Positions 1 to 8,543 of a stretch of DNA of 64,000 nucleotides are shown here, one piece after another. The notes under the pieces were generated by a model. That model saw only the letters and a program-made list of their open reading frames with translations, was not told where the DNA came from and made no database searches. Numbering within the stretch: the stretch's first letter is position 1; each line of letters opens with the position of its first letter. The translations under genes were made by a program, and so were the position numbers. Source of the stretch: Pseudohongiella spirulinae (GTDB taxonomy: Bacteria; Pseudomonadota; Gammaproteobacteria; Pseudomonadales; Pseudohongiellaceae); contig NZ_CP013189.1 in assembly GCF_001444425.1 (NCBI RefSeq), positions 372,001 through 436,000 on the forward strand. The letters run 5' to 3'.

Positions 1-420
1 TGTTTGCGTAGGTGTGCCCTCTGGATAGTGCAGATAAAAGAATCGTGGCACATTAGTATCGTCCACGGGTACCCGATAGCCCACCGGCTGGCTGATGAAC
101 AGGATACTGGCAGGTGCCAGGTCAATCTCGTAGCGGCCCTGGTCATCAGTCAGCACGACCTCGCAGCCATTACTGACGCTTACGCGGGCAACGCCTGTCT
201 CACCGGCATCCAGAATGCCATTGCCATTGTTGTCGACAAAAACGGTCCCGCGTGCCGTTTCATGGTGTGGATTGCTGGTTCCGCAGCCATAGTGAACGTA
301 ATGAGTATGGTCGTCATGAGCCAATGCGGACGTTGATGCCAGCCAGACTGTCAGTAACAGCAGGCCTGTCGTGTAACAGGAGAGTGTGTGATTAGAGATG
401 GAGCGATGAGAATGCTTCAT
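1..420 (-). CDS. Calcineurin-like phosphoesterase, N-terminal part (cut by window edge)
   Basis: The frame is open from an ATG at 420 to the window edge, so only the first 140 residues are present. Residues 1-34 form a signal peptide ending SALA, so the protein is exported. Residues 58-110 carry a small beta-rich module with the motif DNNGNGILDAGE (63-74), as in the N-terminal domain that precedes the metallophosphatase core of exported calcineurin-like phosphoesterases; the text up to YLHYPEGTP fits that family. The catalytic core would lie outside the window. A good ribosome site (CAGGAG) sits 8 bp before the ATG. It is the last gene of a same-strand run behind PI-PLC, 35 bp away, suggesting joint use in phosphoester or phospholipid scavenging (inference). 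Confidence 0.72.
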   Translation of the reverse strand, partial: MKHSHRSISNHTLSCYTTGLLLLTVWLASTSALAHDDHTHYVHYGCGTSNPHHETARGTVFVDNNGNGILDAGETGVARVSVSNGCEVVLTDDQGRYEIDLAPASILFISQPVGYRVPVDDTNVPRFFYLHYPEGTPTQT

Positions 421-455
421 GGTTATAACTCCTGATACTTTTATAGACAAGCAGC

Positions 456-1625
456 TCATTCAGACAACCAGTCGGCCTGACACCCGGCTGGTGCTGACAC
501 CGGATTGCACCGCGCATGGCCCGGGCCGTCCGGCAGCACAACCTGATAGCCCGAGCCAAAGGGTGACGGCTCAGCATAATCGGTGCTGATGTACTGCGCG
601 CCACTGTCCAGCGCCAGCTCCCTGCGCGTGGTGTCGCCGGTCCTTGCTTCGTGCGACGGCACATCCGAGCGGGTGCGCACCAGATAGCCACGTGCAACAT
701 TGTCGCGAATCTGCTCATGGTCATCGATGGCGTTGTTCATCTTGATAAAAGCGGCCGTCGGGTGCCCGGGGTTCATGCTTACAAACATGGCGCGCCCTTC
801 CAGGCCCGGGGCCTGCTGCAGGTACAGATCTCGATGCCGCCCTGTATTGTCCATGGCGAACAATACCTTGCCCCGGCTTTGCGCCAGCGTGGGCCAGCCA
901 TTGTTGAGAATCGCCTGTTCGAGAGAGTCGGACTGGCCGCGCACATCGTCCGGTGTGATCACATGCTCACGATCAAAAACGGCCCAGATGTCGTCATCTA
1001 CATCGACAACCAGTTGCTCCGTAAAACTGACAGGAGTGGTGTAGGTTATAGGCCCCCAGTTTTGGCGGGGTGCATCTTTCAATTCCAGCATGATCATGAT
1101 GGGCAGGTGACTGGGGTTGGCAATGGACCAGTTGCGGATTTCGCTCAGGCAGTCCTGCAAGGTCAGGCACGTGGTTCGGTAGTCCAGATCCTGGGAATGC
1201 AATACTTTGAATCCGGGCTGTGACATGATTGCGCGATTGGTTTCAAGCGTCGGGTCGTCAACCAGCAGGCCGCCTGCCGGATCGGCATAGTGGCCTCCCA
1301 GCGGGTCGGCAAATACGTCCAGTTCGAATTGTCTCAGTCCCAGTGTTTCCAACTGCTCCTGTAATGGGCGGTGTTCATAGGTGATATCGCGGGCCCAGTC
1401 CGGGCGATAGGCATTCAGCTCCTCAATCAACGCCTCAGCAGGCCAGCGCTTATAGCTGTTGTGTGAGCCCAGTACCTGTACCTGGTTGAGGCGCAGGCAG
1501 TCTCCCGGCAAGTTACTGTCGGCGCATCCTGTTTGCGCTGAGACATGGGTCTTTGGCCACGCCAATAGTGCAAAAATCAGGAGTGGCGTCAGCGTGGAAA
1601 CGGCTTGAATACCCGGTGGGCGCAT
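456..1625 (-). CDS. Exported Ca2+-dependent phosphoinositide phospholipase C (PI-PLC-C1 family)
   Basis: 389 residues with a signal peptide ending VSA-Q at 30/31. The TIM-barrel features of the calcium-dependent bacterial PI-PLC family are visible: GSHNSYK with the first catalytic His (H55), the acidic metal site FELDVFADP (E101, D103), and the second His in KVLHSQD (about H143). LPIMIMLELKD later in the chain supplies a further barrel strand with acidic ligands. Proteins of this family cleave phosphatidylinositol or related glycerophospholipids; the true substrate here is not visible. It follows the SRPBCC gene by 66 bp and precedes the exported phosphoesterase by 35 bp on the same strand. 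Confidence 0.8.
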   Translation of the reverse strand: MRPPGIQAVSTLTPLLIFALLAWPKTHVSAQTGCADSNLPGDCLRLNQVQVLGSHNSYKRWPAEALIEELNAYRPDWARDITYEHRPLQEQLETLGLRQFELDVFADPLGGHYADPAGGLLVDDPTLETNRAIMSQPGFKVLHSQDLDYRTTCLTLQDCLSEIRNWSIANPSHLPIMIMLELKDAPRQNWGPITYTTPVSFTEQLVVDVDDDIWAVFDREHVITPDDVRGQSDSLEQAILNNGWPTLAQSRGKVLFAMDNTGRHRDLYLQQAPGLEGRAMFVSMNPGHPTAAFIKMNNAIDDHEQIRDNVARGYLVRTRSDVPSHEARTGDTTRRELALDSGAQYISTDYAEPSPFGSGYQVVLPDGPGHARCNPVSAPAGCQADWLSE

Positions 1626-1691
1626 GATTTCTCTCCGATACGAGGTAGTCTCGTTATTTTGGGCTAATCATGCGACCGTTTTAAGACAGAC

Positions 1692-2186
1692 TTACTCTTC
1701 AGCCATCGCCTTCATATTGCCCAGTGCGCGCTCAAACGTGGCCCTGCGACGGGCGATATCGGTGTCCTTGGCGGCCTGGTCGGCCAGGTTGGACACGTCC
1801 AGTATCAATGTATAGAGCAACTTTGAACTGTTGGCGCCTGTCGGTCGTGCTTCCATGAATCCATGGTACAGATTGTAGAACTCGCCCTGCACGGCCGGTT
1901 GAGCGTAACCATAAGACAAGGGAGTCTGAGCGACCATCACTTCGGTGATGCGACCGCCGGCCAGCACGCGCACGGTGCCGATACCGCCGTCACCTTCAGA
2001 AATGGTGCAGTCGATACCCAGCCAGTCACTGATGGCGCAGTAATCGCCGACCCTGGCCCAGACCTGCTCGGCAGAGCGATTAACGTCGATTTCCATTTTG
2101 ACGGTCACGTACTCGGCGTCGGCCTGTGTCAAAGGAGAGACCAGCAGCAGAGGTGCAGCCAGCCACGCCAGCAGATATTTTTTCAT
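1692..2186 (-). CDS. Exported SRPBCC (START-like) family protein
   Basis: 164 residues from the ATG at 2186, preceded by AACAGGAT; an upstream in-frame ATG at 2255 was not used because the signal peptide (MKKYLLAWLAAPLLL, cleavage near TQADA) begins here. The mature part starts with VTVKMEIDVNRSAEQVWARV and continues with a conserved Trp and IGTVRVL, the typical opening of SRPBCC ligand-binding domains (polyketide cyclase/START-like). Such domains bind hydrophobic ligands; no specific role can be given. The gene diverges from the cupin gene at 2288 and heads the reverse-strand run with PI-PLC. Confidence 0.7.
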   Translation of the reverse strand: MKKYLLAWLAAPLLLVSPLTQADAEYVTVKMEIDVNRSAEQVWARVGDYCAISDWLGIDCTISEGDGGIGTVRVLAGGRITEVMVAQTPLSYGYAQPAVQGEFYNLYHGFMEARPTGANSSKLLYTLILDVSNLADQAAKDTDIARRRATFERALGNMKAMAEE

Positions 2187-2287
2187 TGTTGTTATCCTGT
2201 TGTGATAATGAGGTGTGGGCATTATGCCCGAATTGTGTACTATTGGTGAATGCAATTATGCTGATAAAAATAACAAGAGGGCGGCAC

Positions 2288-2986
2288 ATGAATATTCTTA
2301 GACAGGCATGGCTTCTGAGTGTATTAGCTGGAACCGGCGCCGGTTTGGCGGCTGCCCAGAGTAATGAGGGTACTCCGGCAGAATTTGCAGGGCTGTCCGA
2401 CCCCGTGCGTGTTGTACATATTCTCGATGAGCCCCGTCACCGTACCGTGTTCAATGCAGATACCTACCGTTTGCTGGATGTGCAGATTAACCCCGGCGAC
2501 ACCACGCTGCCGCATACGCATGACTCTGCTATCCTGTACACCTTCATTTCCAATGGTCAGGGGCCATTAAACGGTCGGCTATCCAGTGTGACCACCTATG
2601 TTGATGAGCCGTTTACGCACCGGGTCAATAACCCCGGACCGGGATTGTTTCGTATTATTGCCCTGGCAAATTTCGGTGAAGGTGTTTCCGAAAATTCAAA
2701 AGATCTGCCAGAGGGCATAAATCAGGAGCCTGAGCTGGAAAATAACTGGTTTCGTGCCTGGCGGCTGGGCTTGCCTGCTGGCAATGAAAGTGCGGAGATA
2801 GTGCACAGTAATCCGGCGTTTGTTGTGCAGATTGGTGAGGGCATTGTACATCTGGTGCGTGATGATGGGGTCACTGTTGAAATGTTAAAGGCTGGCGATT
2901 GGGCCGCAATTAAAAAAGGGCAAGGTTACCGGGTTATGAATCGTGCCGACAGTGACGTGATGGTGATAATAAAGGAAGCACGCTGA
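2288..2986 (+). CDS. Exported cupin-fold protein of unknown function
   Basis: 232 residues from the ATG at 2288, which has AGAGGG just upstream and begins a signal peptide (cleavage near AAA-Q, residue 23). The frame is open further upstream to 2126, but that part lacks a secretion signal. A cupin metal-binding signature is visible in TLPHTHDSAILYTF. A second half carries an AGDWAAIKKGQGY stretch that resembles the second cupin motif but without its histidines. Function and ligand unknown. It is transcribed away from the SRPBCC gene, and ends 18 bp before the convergent xthA. Confidence 0.62.
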   Translation: MNILRQAWLLSVLAGTGAGLAAAQSNEGTPAEFAGLSDPVRVVHILDEPRHRTVFNADTYRLLDVQINPGDTTLPHTHDSAILYTFISNGQGPLNGRLSSVTTYVDEPFTHRVNNPGPGLFRIIALANFGEGVSENSKDLPEGINQEPELENNWFRAWRLGLPAGNESAEIVHSNPAFVVQIGEGIVHLVRDDGVTVEMLKAGDWAAIKKGQGYRVMNRADSDVMVIIKEAR

Positions 2987-3004
2987 ACTTTCAGCACATC
3001 TTCT

Positions 3005-3766
3005 TTAATTCACTTCCAGCACCACCGGGCAATGATCAGATCCGAACACATCATTCAAAATCGCGGCATTGTGCAGTTTGTCTTTTAATGCGTCCGATGC
3101 CAGAAAGTAATCCAGCCGCCAGCCGATGTTCCGCTCACGGGCGCCGGCACGCATGCTCCACCAGCTGTATTTGACGGTGTCCGGATAAAACTGCCGGAAG
3201 CTGTCGACATACCCGGCATCAATCAGTCTGTCCATGCCGTCAATTTCACGCTGTGTGTATCCAGGACTCTTGTTGTAGTTGGCCTGTGGGCGGGCAATAT
3301 CAATCGGACGGTGGCAGACGTTCAGATCACCGCAGATGATCACGGGCTTGGTCTTTTCCAGCGATTGTACATGCAGCAGAAAGTTGCGGTCCCAGCGCTC
3401 CCGGTAATCGAGTCTCTTGAGTCCGTTGCCTGAGTTGGGGGTATACACAGTGACCAGGAAAAACCTGTCGAATTCGGCACTGATGACGCGACCTTCCTGA
3501 TCATGTTCTTCAATTCCCAGTCCCTGTTGGATAGCGATCGGATTCTGACGGCTTATGACGGCCGTGCCTGAGTAACCCGGGCGCACAGCTGAATATGGGG
3601 TGATGTGATAGTCGCTCAGATCCTGCAGAGCCTCCAGCACCTGGTGATCCTGCGCCTTGGTTTCCTGCAGACAGAGCACATCAGGCTGCATCTGTCGCAC
3701 GGAGCTGACCAGATCTTTTTTTACGGCGGCTCTCACGCCATTAACGTTCCAGGAAATCAGTCGCAT
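3005..3766 (-). CDS. xthA: Exodeoxyribonuclease III (AP endonuclease family)
   Basis: 253 residues, a usual size for the family. The start RLISWNVNGVRAA, the metal-binding Glu in LCLQETKA (E35), the ICGDLNVCH motif and the C-terminal GSDHCPVVLEV with its catalytic Asp-His pair are all present. The enzyme cuts DNA at abasic sites and degrades 3' ends in base-excision repair; it is cytoplasmic. The ATG at 3766 has AAGGATCC a few bases upstream. Pseudomonas carries several related genes, so the exact paralog (xthA against crc/exoA) is less certain than the family, but the complete catalytic set argues against the inactive Crc type. Confidence 0.88.
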   Translation of the reverse strand: MRLISWNVNGVRAAVKKDLVSSVRQMQPDVLCLQETKAQDHQVLEALQDLSDYHITPYSAVRPGYSGTAVISRQNPIAIQQGLGIEEHDQEGRVISAEFDRFFLVTVYTPNSGNGLKRLDYRERWDRNFLLHVQSLEKTKPVIICGDLNVCHRPIDIARPQANYNKSPGYTQREIDGMDRLIDAGYVDSFRQFYPDTVKYSWWSMRAGARERNIGWRLDYFLASDALKDKLHNAAILNDVFGSDHCPVVLEVN

Positions 3767-3802
3767 TAAGATGGATCCTTGTATTCATTTTGCCCGGCGC
3801 AA

Positions 3803-4921
3803 TTAAAACATATCTATTTGTCGGGGTGTATTTTCTGTGCTGCCGGAGGGCACCGTGAGTGGACGACGGAACCTTGCGCAATCCAGCCCGGCAAAGTCGG
3901 CGGAGCGACGTTCTTTTAGTCGATGTTTATTCAGAGCACCGTCAAACCGCTTGCGTATCAGATCGGCCCAGATGCCTTCGCCAGTCATGCGTCTGCCAAA
4001 TTCAGCCTGATAATCTTTACCGCCACTTAAGTCTCGCACACGATTCATCACTCGTTCGGCGCGATCGGGGAAATATGCCTGCAGCCACTGTTGAAATAGG
4101 GGGCTGACTTCCCAGGGCAGACGCAGCATGACATATCCTGCTGACTGTGCACCGGCTTCAGCAGCAGATTTGAGGATTTTTTCCAGATCATGGTCAGTCA
4201 CAAACGGAATGATCGGGGCGACACTGACGCTGACCGGGATGCCTGCGGCCGCTAATTTTTCCATGATTTTCAATCGCCGTGTGGGTGATGCGGCGCGAGG
4301 TTCAAGTGTGCGGGCAATGCTGTGATCAAGGGTTGTGATGGTCAGTGCAACCACGGTCAGTTGCTGCTGCGCAAGATCGCTCAGAATGTCGATGTCCCGC
4401 TCCACCAGGGCCGACTTGGTTATCACGCCGATAGGTTGCCGGCATTCGCGCGCTACCTCCAGGATTTGTCGGGTAATGCCATAGCGCCGCTCGCAGGGTT
4501 GATAGGCATCGGTGTTAACGCCCAGGGCAATTGGTTCTGGTTTCCAGGCCGGGCTGGCCAGCTCGCGCCGCAGCAGATCGGCGGCATTGACCTTGGCAAA
4601 CAGTCGTGTCTCAAAATCCAGGCCCGGCGACAGTTCAAGATAACTGTGCGTGGGCCGGGCAAAGCAGTAAATGCAGCCATGCTCGCAGCCGCGATACGGG
4701 TTCAGGGACACATGGAAGGGCAGGTCCGGCGACTGGTTGCGGGTCAATATGGATTTGGCGTGTTCTTCAGTGATTTGTGTCTGCGGTGGGCGGGATGCAG
4801 GGTCGGTATCATCATTATGCCGTTCCCAACCGTCGTCAAACACCTCTCGCACCTGGTGTTCAAAGCGCCCCTGCATATTAGTAGTGGCACCGCGGCCTTT
4901 GATAGGCGACTGGTCTGACAT
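3803..4921 (-). CDS. PA0069-type radical SAM protein
   Basis: 372 residues. The iron-sulfur cluster motif CEHGCIYC (C79, C83, C86) follows NPYRG, and ALGVNTDAYQPCE plus GVITKSALVERDID match the Rv2578c/PA0069 group of radical SAM proteins, related to spore photoproduct lyase. Members bind a 4Fe-4S cluster and S-adenosylmethionine; their substrate is not established. The start at 4921 gives the family-typical SPIKGRGA N-terminus. The gene points away from the palindrome and DUF4143 ATPase to its right and lies 36 bp from xthA on the same strand, so the two may share a transcript. Confidence 0.85.
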   Translation of the reverse strand: MSDQSPIKGRGATTNMQGRFEHQVREVFDDGWERHNDDTDPASRPPQTQITEEHAKSILTRNQSPDLPFHVSLNPYRGCEHGCIYCFARPTHSYLELSPGLDFETRLFAKVNAADLLRRELASPAWKPEPIALGVNTDAYQPCERRYGITRQILEVARECRQPIGVITKSALVERDIDILSDLAQQQLTVVALTITTLDHSIARTLEPRAASPTRRLKIMEKLAAAGIPVSVSVAPIIPFVTDHDLEKILKSAAEAGAQSAGYVMLRLPWEVSPLFQQWLQAYFPDRAERVMNRVRDLSGGKDYQAEFGRRMTGEGIWADLIRKRFDGALNKHRLKERRSADFAGLDCARFRRPLTVPSGSTENTPRQIDMF

Positions 4922-4987
4922 GATGGCAGTCTGCTATGCTGTACAAATGCACAGTATATTAGGTGCGACAGCACGACCGTGTCAAAT

Positions 4988-5053
4988 CCGACTATTTTTC
5001 ACTCTACTGATAAATAGTCTTGACTATTTGCCAGTAGAGTGAAAAATAGTCGG
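4988..5053. repeat. 66-bp near-perfect palindrome upstream of the DUF4143 ATPase
   Basis: Two perfect 22-bp arms (4988-5009, beginning CCGACTATTTTTCACTC, and 5032-5053) enclose an inner perfect 8-bp stem AAATAGTC/GACTATTT (5012-5019 and 5022-5029). All pairs share one axis at 5020.5. Only positions 5010/5031 and the two central T bases fail to pair; 5011/5030 would be a G-T wobble. The inner stem repeats the GACTATTT that begins each outer arm, so the unit appears four times. It ends 28 bp before the likely ATPase start. It may be an operator bound by the gene product, a mobile-element end, or a replication/recombination hairpin; the sequence alone does not decide. Confidence 0.9.
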
Positions 5054-5081
5054 GTCATTTGTTCTCATGCGCGGGGCTTTT

Positions 5082-6227
5082 ATGGTTGGAATATCAAGAT
5101 ATCTGGAGCAGACGCTGCGGCAGGAGCTGGCGCACAAGATCGTTCTGTTGACGGGGCCGCGCCAATGCGGAAAAACGACGCTTGCCCGCCGCATCATGCC
5201 GAATTATGACTATCTGAACTATGATCTGGCGGAGCATCGCCTGCAGTTGCTTGAAAAAAGCTGGGATCGTCGACGCCCTATGGTGATATTTGACGAATTA
5301 CACAAAATGTCAGACTGGAAGCGATGGCTCAAGGGTGTATACGATGTGGAAGGCATTCCCCCCGCCCTGTTGGTGACGGGCAGTGCAAGGCTGTCGGCCT
5401 TCCGTAAAACTGGTGATTCTCTGGCTGGCCGCTATTTTGAGTTTCGGCTGCATCCTCTGGATATGCGCGAAGCTACCGAGGTGACGGAGTTATCGTCGCG
5501 CGAGATCTTTGACCGATTAATGAGCGTGGGTGGCTTCCCTGAACCATTTTTGAAAGGAAGTCAGAGTTACTACAACCGGTGGAAGCGCTCCCATGTCGAT
5601 GTCATCTTAAGTGAGGATCTGCTGACTCTGACCGCCATTCGGGATATTCAATCCATAGAAACCCTGATTGAAATGTTGCGCAGCCGGGTAGGCGGCGGGG
5701 TATCCGTGAATTCATTGGCGCAGGATCTTCAGAAGAGTCCCGCTACGATTCAGAAATGGCTTAAATTACTTGAGGACTTATATGTCATCTTCCGGGTTGG
5801 CCCCTATCATCGAAATGTGGCGCGTGCCATTTTGAAAGAGCCCAAGTACTATTTTTATGACAATGGCATGGTTCAGGGTGATCAGGGCGTGAAACTGGAG
5901 AATCTGGTTGCCTGCGGATTGCTGAAAGAGATACACCGCGCAGTTGATGTGTGTGGCGAAGAACTCTCGCTGCACTATATCCGAAATAAGGACAATCAGG
6001 AGATCGACTTCATGGTGATGCGTGGTCATGACCCGGAGTGGCTAATTGAAGTCAAATGGCGAGATAGCGTATTGAGTTCCAACTTTCGCAAGATCCTGGC
6101 AGAGTCGGAATTACAACGAGTGCAGGTGGTAGGTGAGCTTCGCCAGTCGAAGTCATATCCTACAGGTGAGAGAGTGCAGCCTGCAATGGCGTTTCTGACG
6201 CACCTTGATTTTTCGAAAGCACCCTGA
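5082..6227 (+). CDS. AAA-family ATPase with DUF4143 domain
   Basis: 381 residues from the ATG at 5082, which has GCGGGG at a suitable distance; an in-frame ATG at 5067 is the alternative. The N-terminal AAA_14 ATPase shows Walker A GPRQCGKT (25-32) and Walker B MVIFDE (67-72), then GSARL and GRYFEFRLHPL typical of the family. The C-terminal DUF4143 part has a helix-turn-helix-like stretch (NSLAQDLQKSPATIQKWLKLL) and ends in a nuclease-like EIDFMV...WLIEVKW pattern. The biological role of this family is unknown; it spreads sporadically between genomes. Here it stands alone between two housekeeping genes and just after the palindrome at 4988-5053, which suggests acquisition as one unit. Confidence 0.85.
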   Translation: MVGISRYLEQTLRQELAHKIVLLTGPRQCGKTTLARRIMPNYDYLNYDLAEHRLQLLEKSWDRRRPMVIFDELHKMSDWKRWLKGVYDVEGIPPALLVTGSARLSAFRKTGDSLAGRYFEFRLHPLDMREATEVTELSSREIFDRLMSVGGFPEPFLKGSQSYYNRWKRSHVDVILSEDLLTLTAIRDIQSIETLIEMLRSRVGGGVSVNSLAQDLQKSPATIQKWLKLLEDLYVIFRVGPYHRNVARAILKEPKYYFYDNGMVQGDQGVKLENLVACGLLKEIHRAVDVCGEELSLHYIRNKDNQEIDFMVMRGHDPEWLIEVKWRDSVLSSNFRKILAESELQRVQVVGELRQSKSYPTGERVQPAMAFLTHLDFSKAP

Positions 6228-6293
6228 GCATGTCATTGCCCCCATTGAATATGCTATAAAAGCTGCAATTTTTATCAGAAGACCCTATAACGT

Positions 6294-8543
6294 ATGAGCA
6301 TGAACATCACCCTTAACCAGGATGGCACGGAACAGATTGCACTTAGCAGCTATACCCGCCAGGCCTACCTGAACTACTCCATGTATGTGATCAACGACCG
6401 GGCACTGCCGCACATCGGCGATGGCCTGAAACCCGTGCAGCGACGCATTATTTATGCGATGTCCGAGCTGGGTCTGAAGGCTTCTGCAAAATTCAAGAAA
6501 TCGGCACGGACGATTGGTGATGTCATCGGCAAGTTTCATCCGCATGGCGATTCGGCCTGTTATGAGGCAATGGTACTGATGGCGCAGCCATTCAGTTATC
6601 GTTACCCGCTGGTCGATGGTCAGGGCAACTGGGGCTCGCCGGATGATCCCAAGTCCTTTGCGGCGATGCGTTACACTGAGTCGCGTCTGCAAAAATACGC
6701 GGAGCTGCTGCTGTCGGAGTTGGGACAGGGTACGGTGGAGTGGAAACCAAATTTTGACGGTACGCTGGAAGAGCCGGCGATGCTGCCGGCGCGTGTTCCT
6801 AACGTGCTGCTAAACGGTGGCAGCGGTATCGCTGTTGGTATGGCAACTGATATACCTCCACATAATCTGCGTGAAGTAGTCAGTGCCTGTGTGCGATTGC
6901 TGGATGAGCCCAAGGCCAGTCTTTCGGACCTGATGGAACATATAAAAGGCCCGGATTTTCCCACTGAAGCCGAAATAGTGACACCTGCTGCTGATCTGGT
7001 GAATATGTACGAGACCGGGCGTGGCTCACTCAAGGCGCGTGCAGTCTACCGGGTAGAAGATGGCGATGTAGTGATCACGGCCCTGCCTTATCAGGTCTCA
7101 GGTGCCAAAGTGCTGGAGCAGATTGCCGCGCAGATGCAAAAGAAAAAGCTACCCATGGTGGTGGATCTGCGTGATGAGTCGGACCATGAAAACCCTACCC
7201 GTATTGTGATTGTTCCGCGCTCTAATCGCGTCGATGCCGATGAGTTAATGCTGCACCTGTTTGCTACCACAGATCTGGAGAAAACCTATCGGGTTAACTT
7301 CAATATGATTGGTACTGACGGCAAGCCCAGGGTAAAAGATCTGCGCAGTCTGTTGCAGGAATGGCTGGTTTTTCGTACCGAAACGGTGCGCCGACGCCTG
7401 CAGTATCGTCTTCAAAAGGTGCTGGATCGGTTGCATATTCTGGAAGGCCTGCTGATTGCCTTCCTGAATATTGATGAAGTGATTCACATCATTCGTACAG
7501 AAGATAAACCCAAGCCGGTGTTGATGGAGCGATTTGCCCTGACTGATACACAGGCGGAAGCTATCCTTGAGTTGAAACTGCGCCATCTGGCCAAGTTGGA
7601 AGAAATGAAGATCCGCGGCGAGCAGGATGAGTTGGCCGCTGAACGGGACACCCTGGAAGGTCTGCTGGGCTCAGAGCGCAAGCTGAAAACCCTGATCAAA
7701 AAAGAGTTGATGGCTGATGCTGAGCAATACGGCGATGACCGCCGCTCACCTCTGGTGCAGCGTTCCGAAGCGCAGGCATTCAGTGAGGTTGAATTGATTG
7801 CTTCCGAGCCTGTGACGGTAGTGCTCTCCAAACATGGCTGGGTTCGCTCAGCTAAAGGCCACGATGTTGATCCTGAGGCGCTGCAATACAAGTCCGGCGA
7901 CGGATTCAAAGTGGCAGCCCGCGGCAAAAGCAATCAACAGGCGGTGTTTATTGACTCCACGGGGCGCGCTTATAGTCTTCAAACGCATACGCTGCCCTCG
8001 GCACGTGGGCAGGGCGAACCGCTCACAGGCCGCCTGGCACCGCCATCCGGCGCCAGTTTTGAAGGCGTGCTGCTGGCGGATGACAAGCAGCCGGTGCTGA
8101 TGGCCAGCGATGCCGGTTATGGATTTATTGCATGTGTGGGTGATTTGCAGGGAAAGAACAAGGCGGGCAAATCTGTACTGAGTCTGCCTAAAGGGGCCAG
8201 GGTCATGCCGCCGGTGCTGGTGCAGCAGCCTGATACGGATCTGCTGGTCGCGGTAACCAATGAGGGCCGTATGTTGTGCTTCCCGGTGGCTGAGCTACCG
8301 GTGCTGGCGCGTGGCAAAGGCAACAAGATTATTGGCATTCCGTCCGGGCGGGTGGCTGACCGGCTGGAGTTTGTGGTCTCCATGACAGTGTTGCCTGCTG
8401 ATGGCTCTGTTACGGTATACGCGGGTCGACGTCACCTGACTCTGAAACCCTCAGATCTGGAACATTACCGCGGTGAACGGGGGCGCCGTGGTAACAAGCT
8501 GCCTAGAGGCTTTCAGAATGTTGACCGGGTTGAGGCAGGCTGA
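6294..8543 (+). CDS. parC: DNA topoisomerase IV subunit A
   Basis: 749 residues, full length for ParC. The breakage-reunion domain holds [13 protein letters not shown] and the catalytic tyrosine of AMRYTESRL (Y127). [11 protein letters not shown] at the start and [20 protein letters not shown] identify ParC rather than GyrA. The positions that mutate in quinolone resistance (S87 and E91, equal to E. coli S80 and E84) are wild type. The C-terminal beta-pinwheel region is shorter and more variable, as usual. With ParE the enzyme unlinks daughter chromosomes. parE is not next to it here. Its last 41 bp overlap the convergent FimX-like gene. An ATG at 6300 is an alternative start. Confidence 0.95.
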   Translation: MSMNITLNQDGTEQIALSSYTRQAYLNYSMYVINDRALPHIGDGLKPVQRRIIYAMSELGLKASAKFKKSARTIGDVIGKFHPHGDSACYEAMVLMAQPFSYRYPLVDGQGNWGSPDDPKSFAAMRYTESRLQKYAELLLSELGQGTVEWKPNFDGTLEEPAMLPARVPNVLLNGGSGIAVGMATDIPPHNLREVVSACVRLLDEPKASLSDLMEHIKGPDFPTEAEIVTPAADLVNMYETGRGSLKARAVYRVEDGDVVITALPYQVSGAKVLEQIAAQMQKKKLPMVVDLRDESDHENPTRIVIVPRSNRVDADELMLHLFATTDLEKTYRVNFNMIGTDGKPRVKDLRSLLQEWLVFRTETVRRRLQYRLQKVLDRLHILEGLLIAFLNIDEVIHIIRTEDKPKPVLMERFALTDTQAEAILELKLRHLAKLEEMKIRGEQDELAAERDTLEGLLGSERKLKTLIKKELMADAEQYGDDRRSPLVQRSEAQAFSEVELIASEPVTVVLSKHGWVRSAKGHDVDPEALQYKSGDGFKVAARGKSNQQAVFIDSTGRAYSLQTHTLPSARGQGEPLTGRLAPPSGASFEGVLLADDKQPVLMASDAGYGFIACVGDLQGKNKAGKSVLSLPKGARVMPPVLVQQPDTDLLVAVTNEGRMLCFPVAELPVLARGKGNKIIGIPSGRVADRLEFVVSMTVLPADGSVTVYAGRRHLTLKPSDLEHYRGERGRRGNKLPRGFQNVDRVEAG

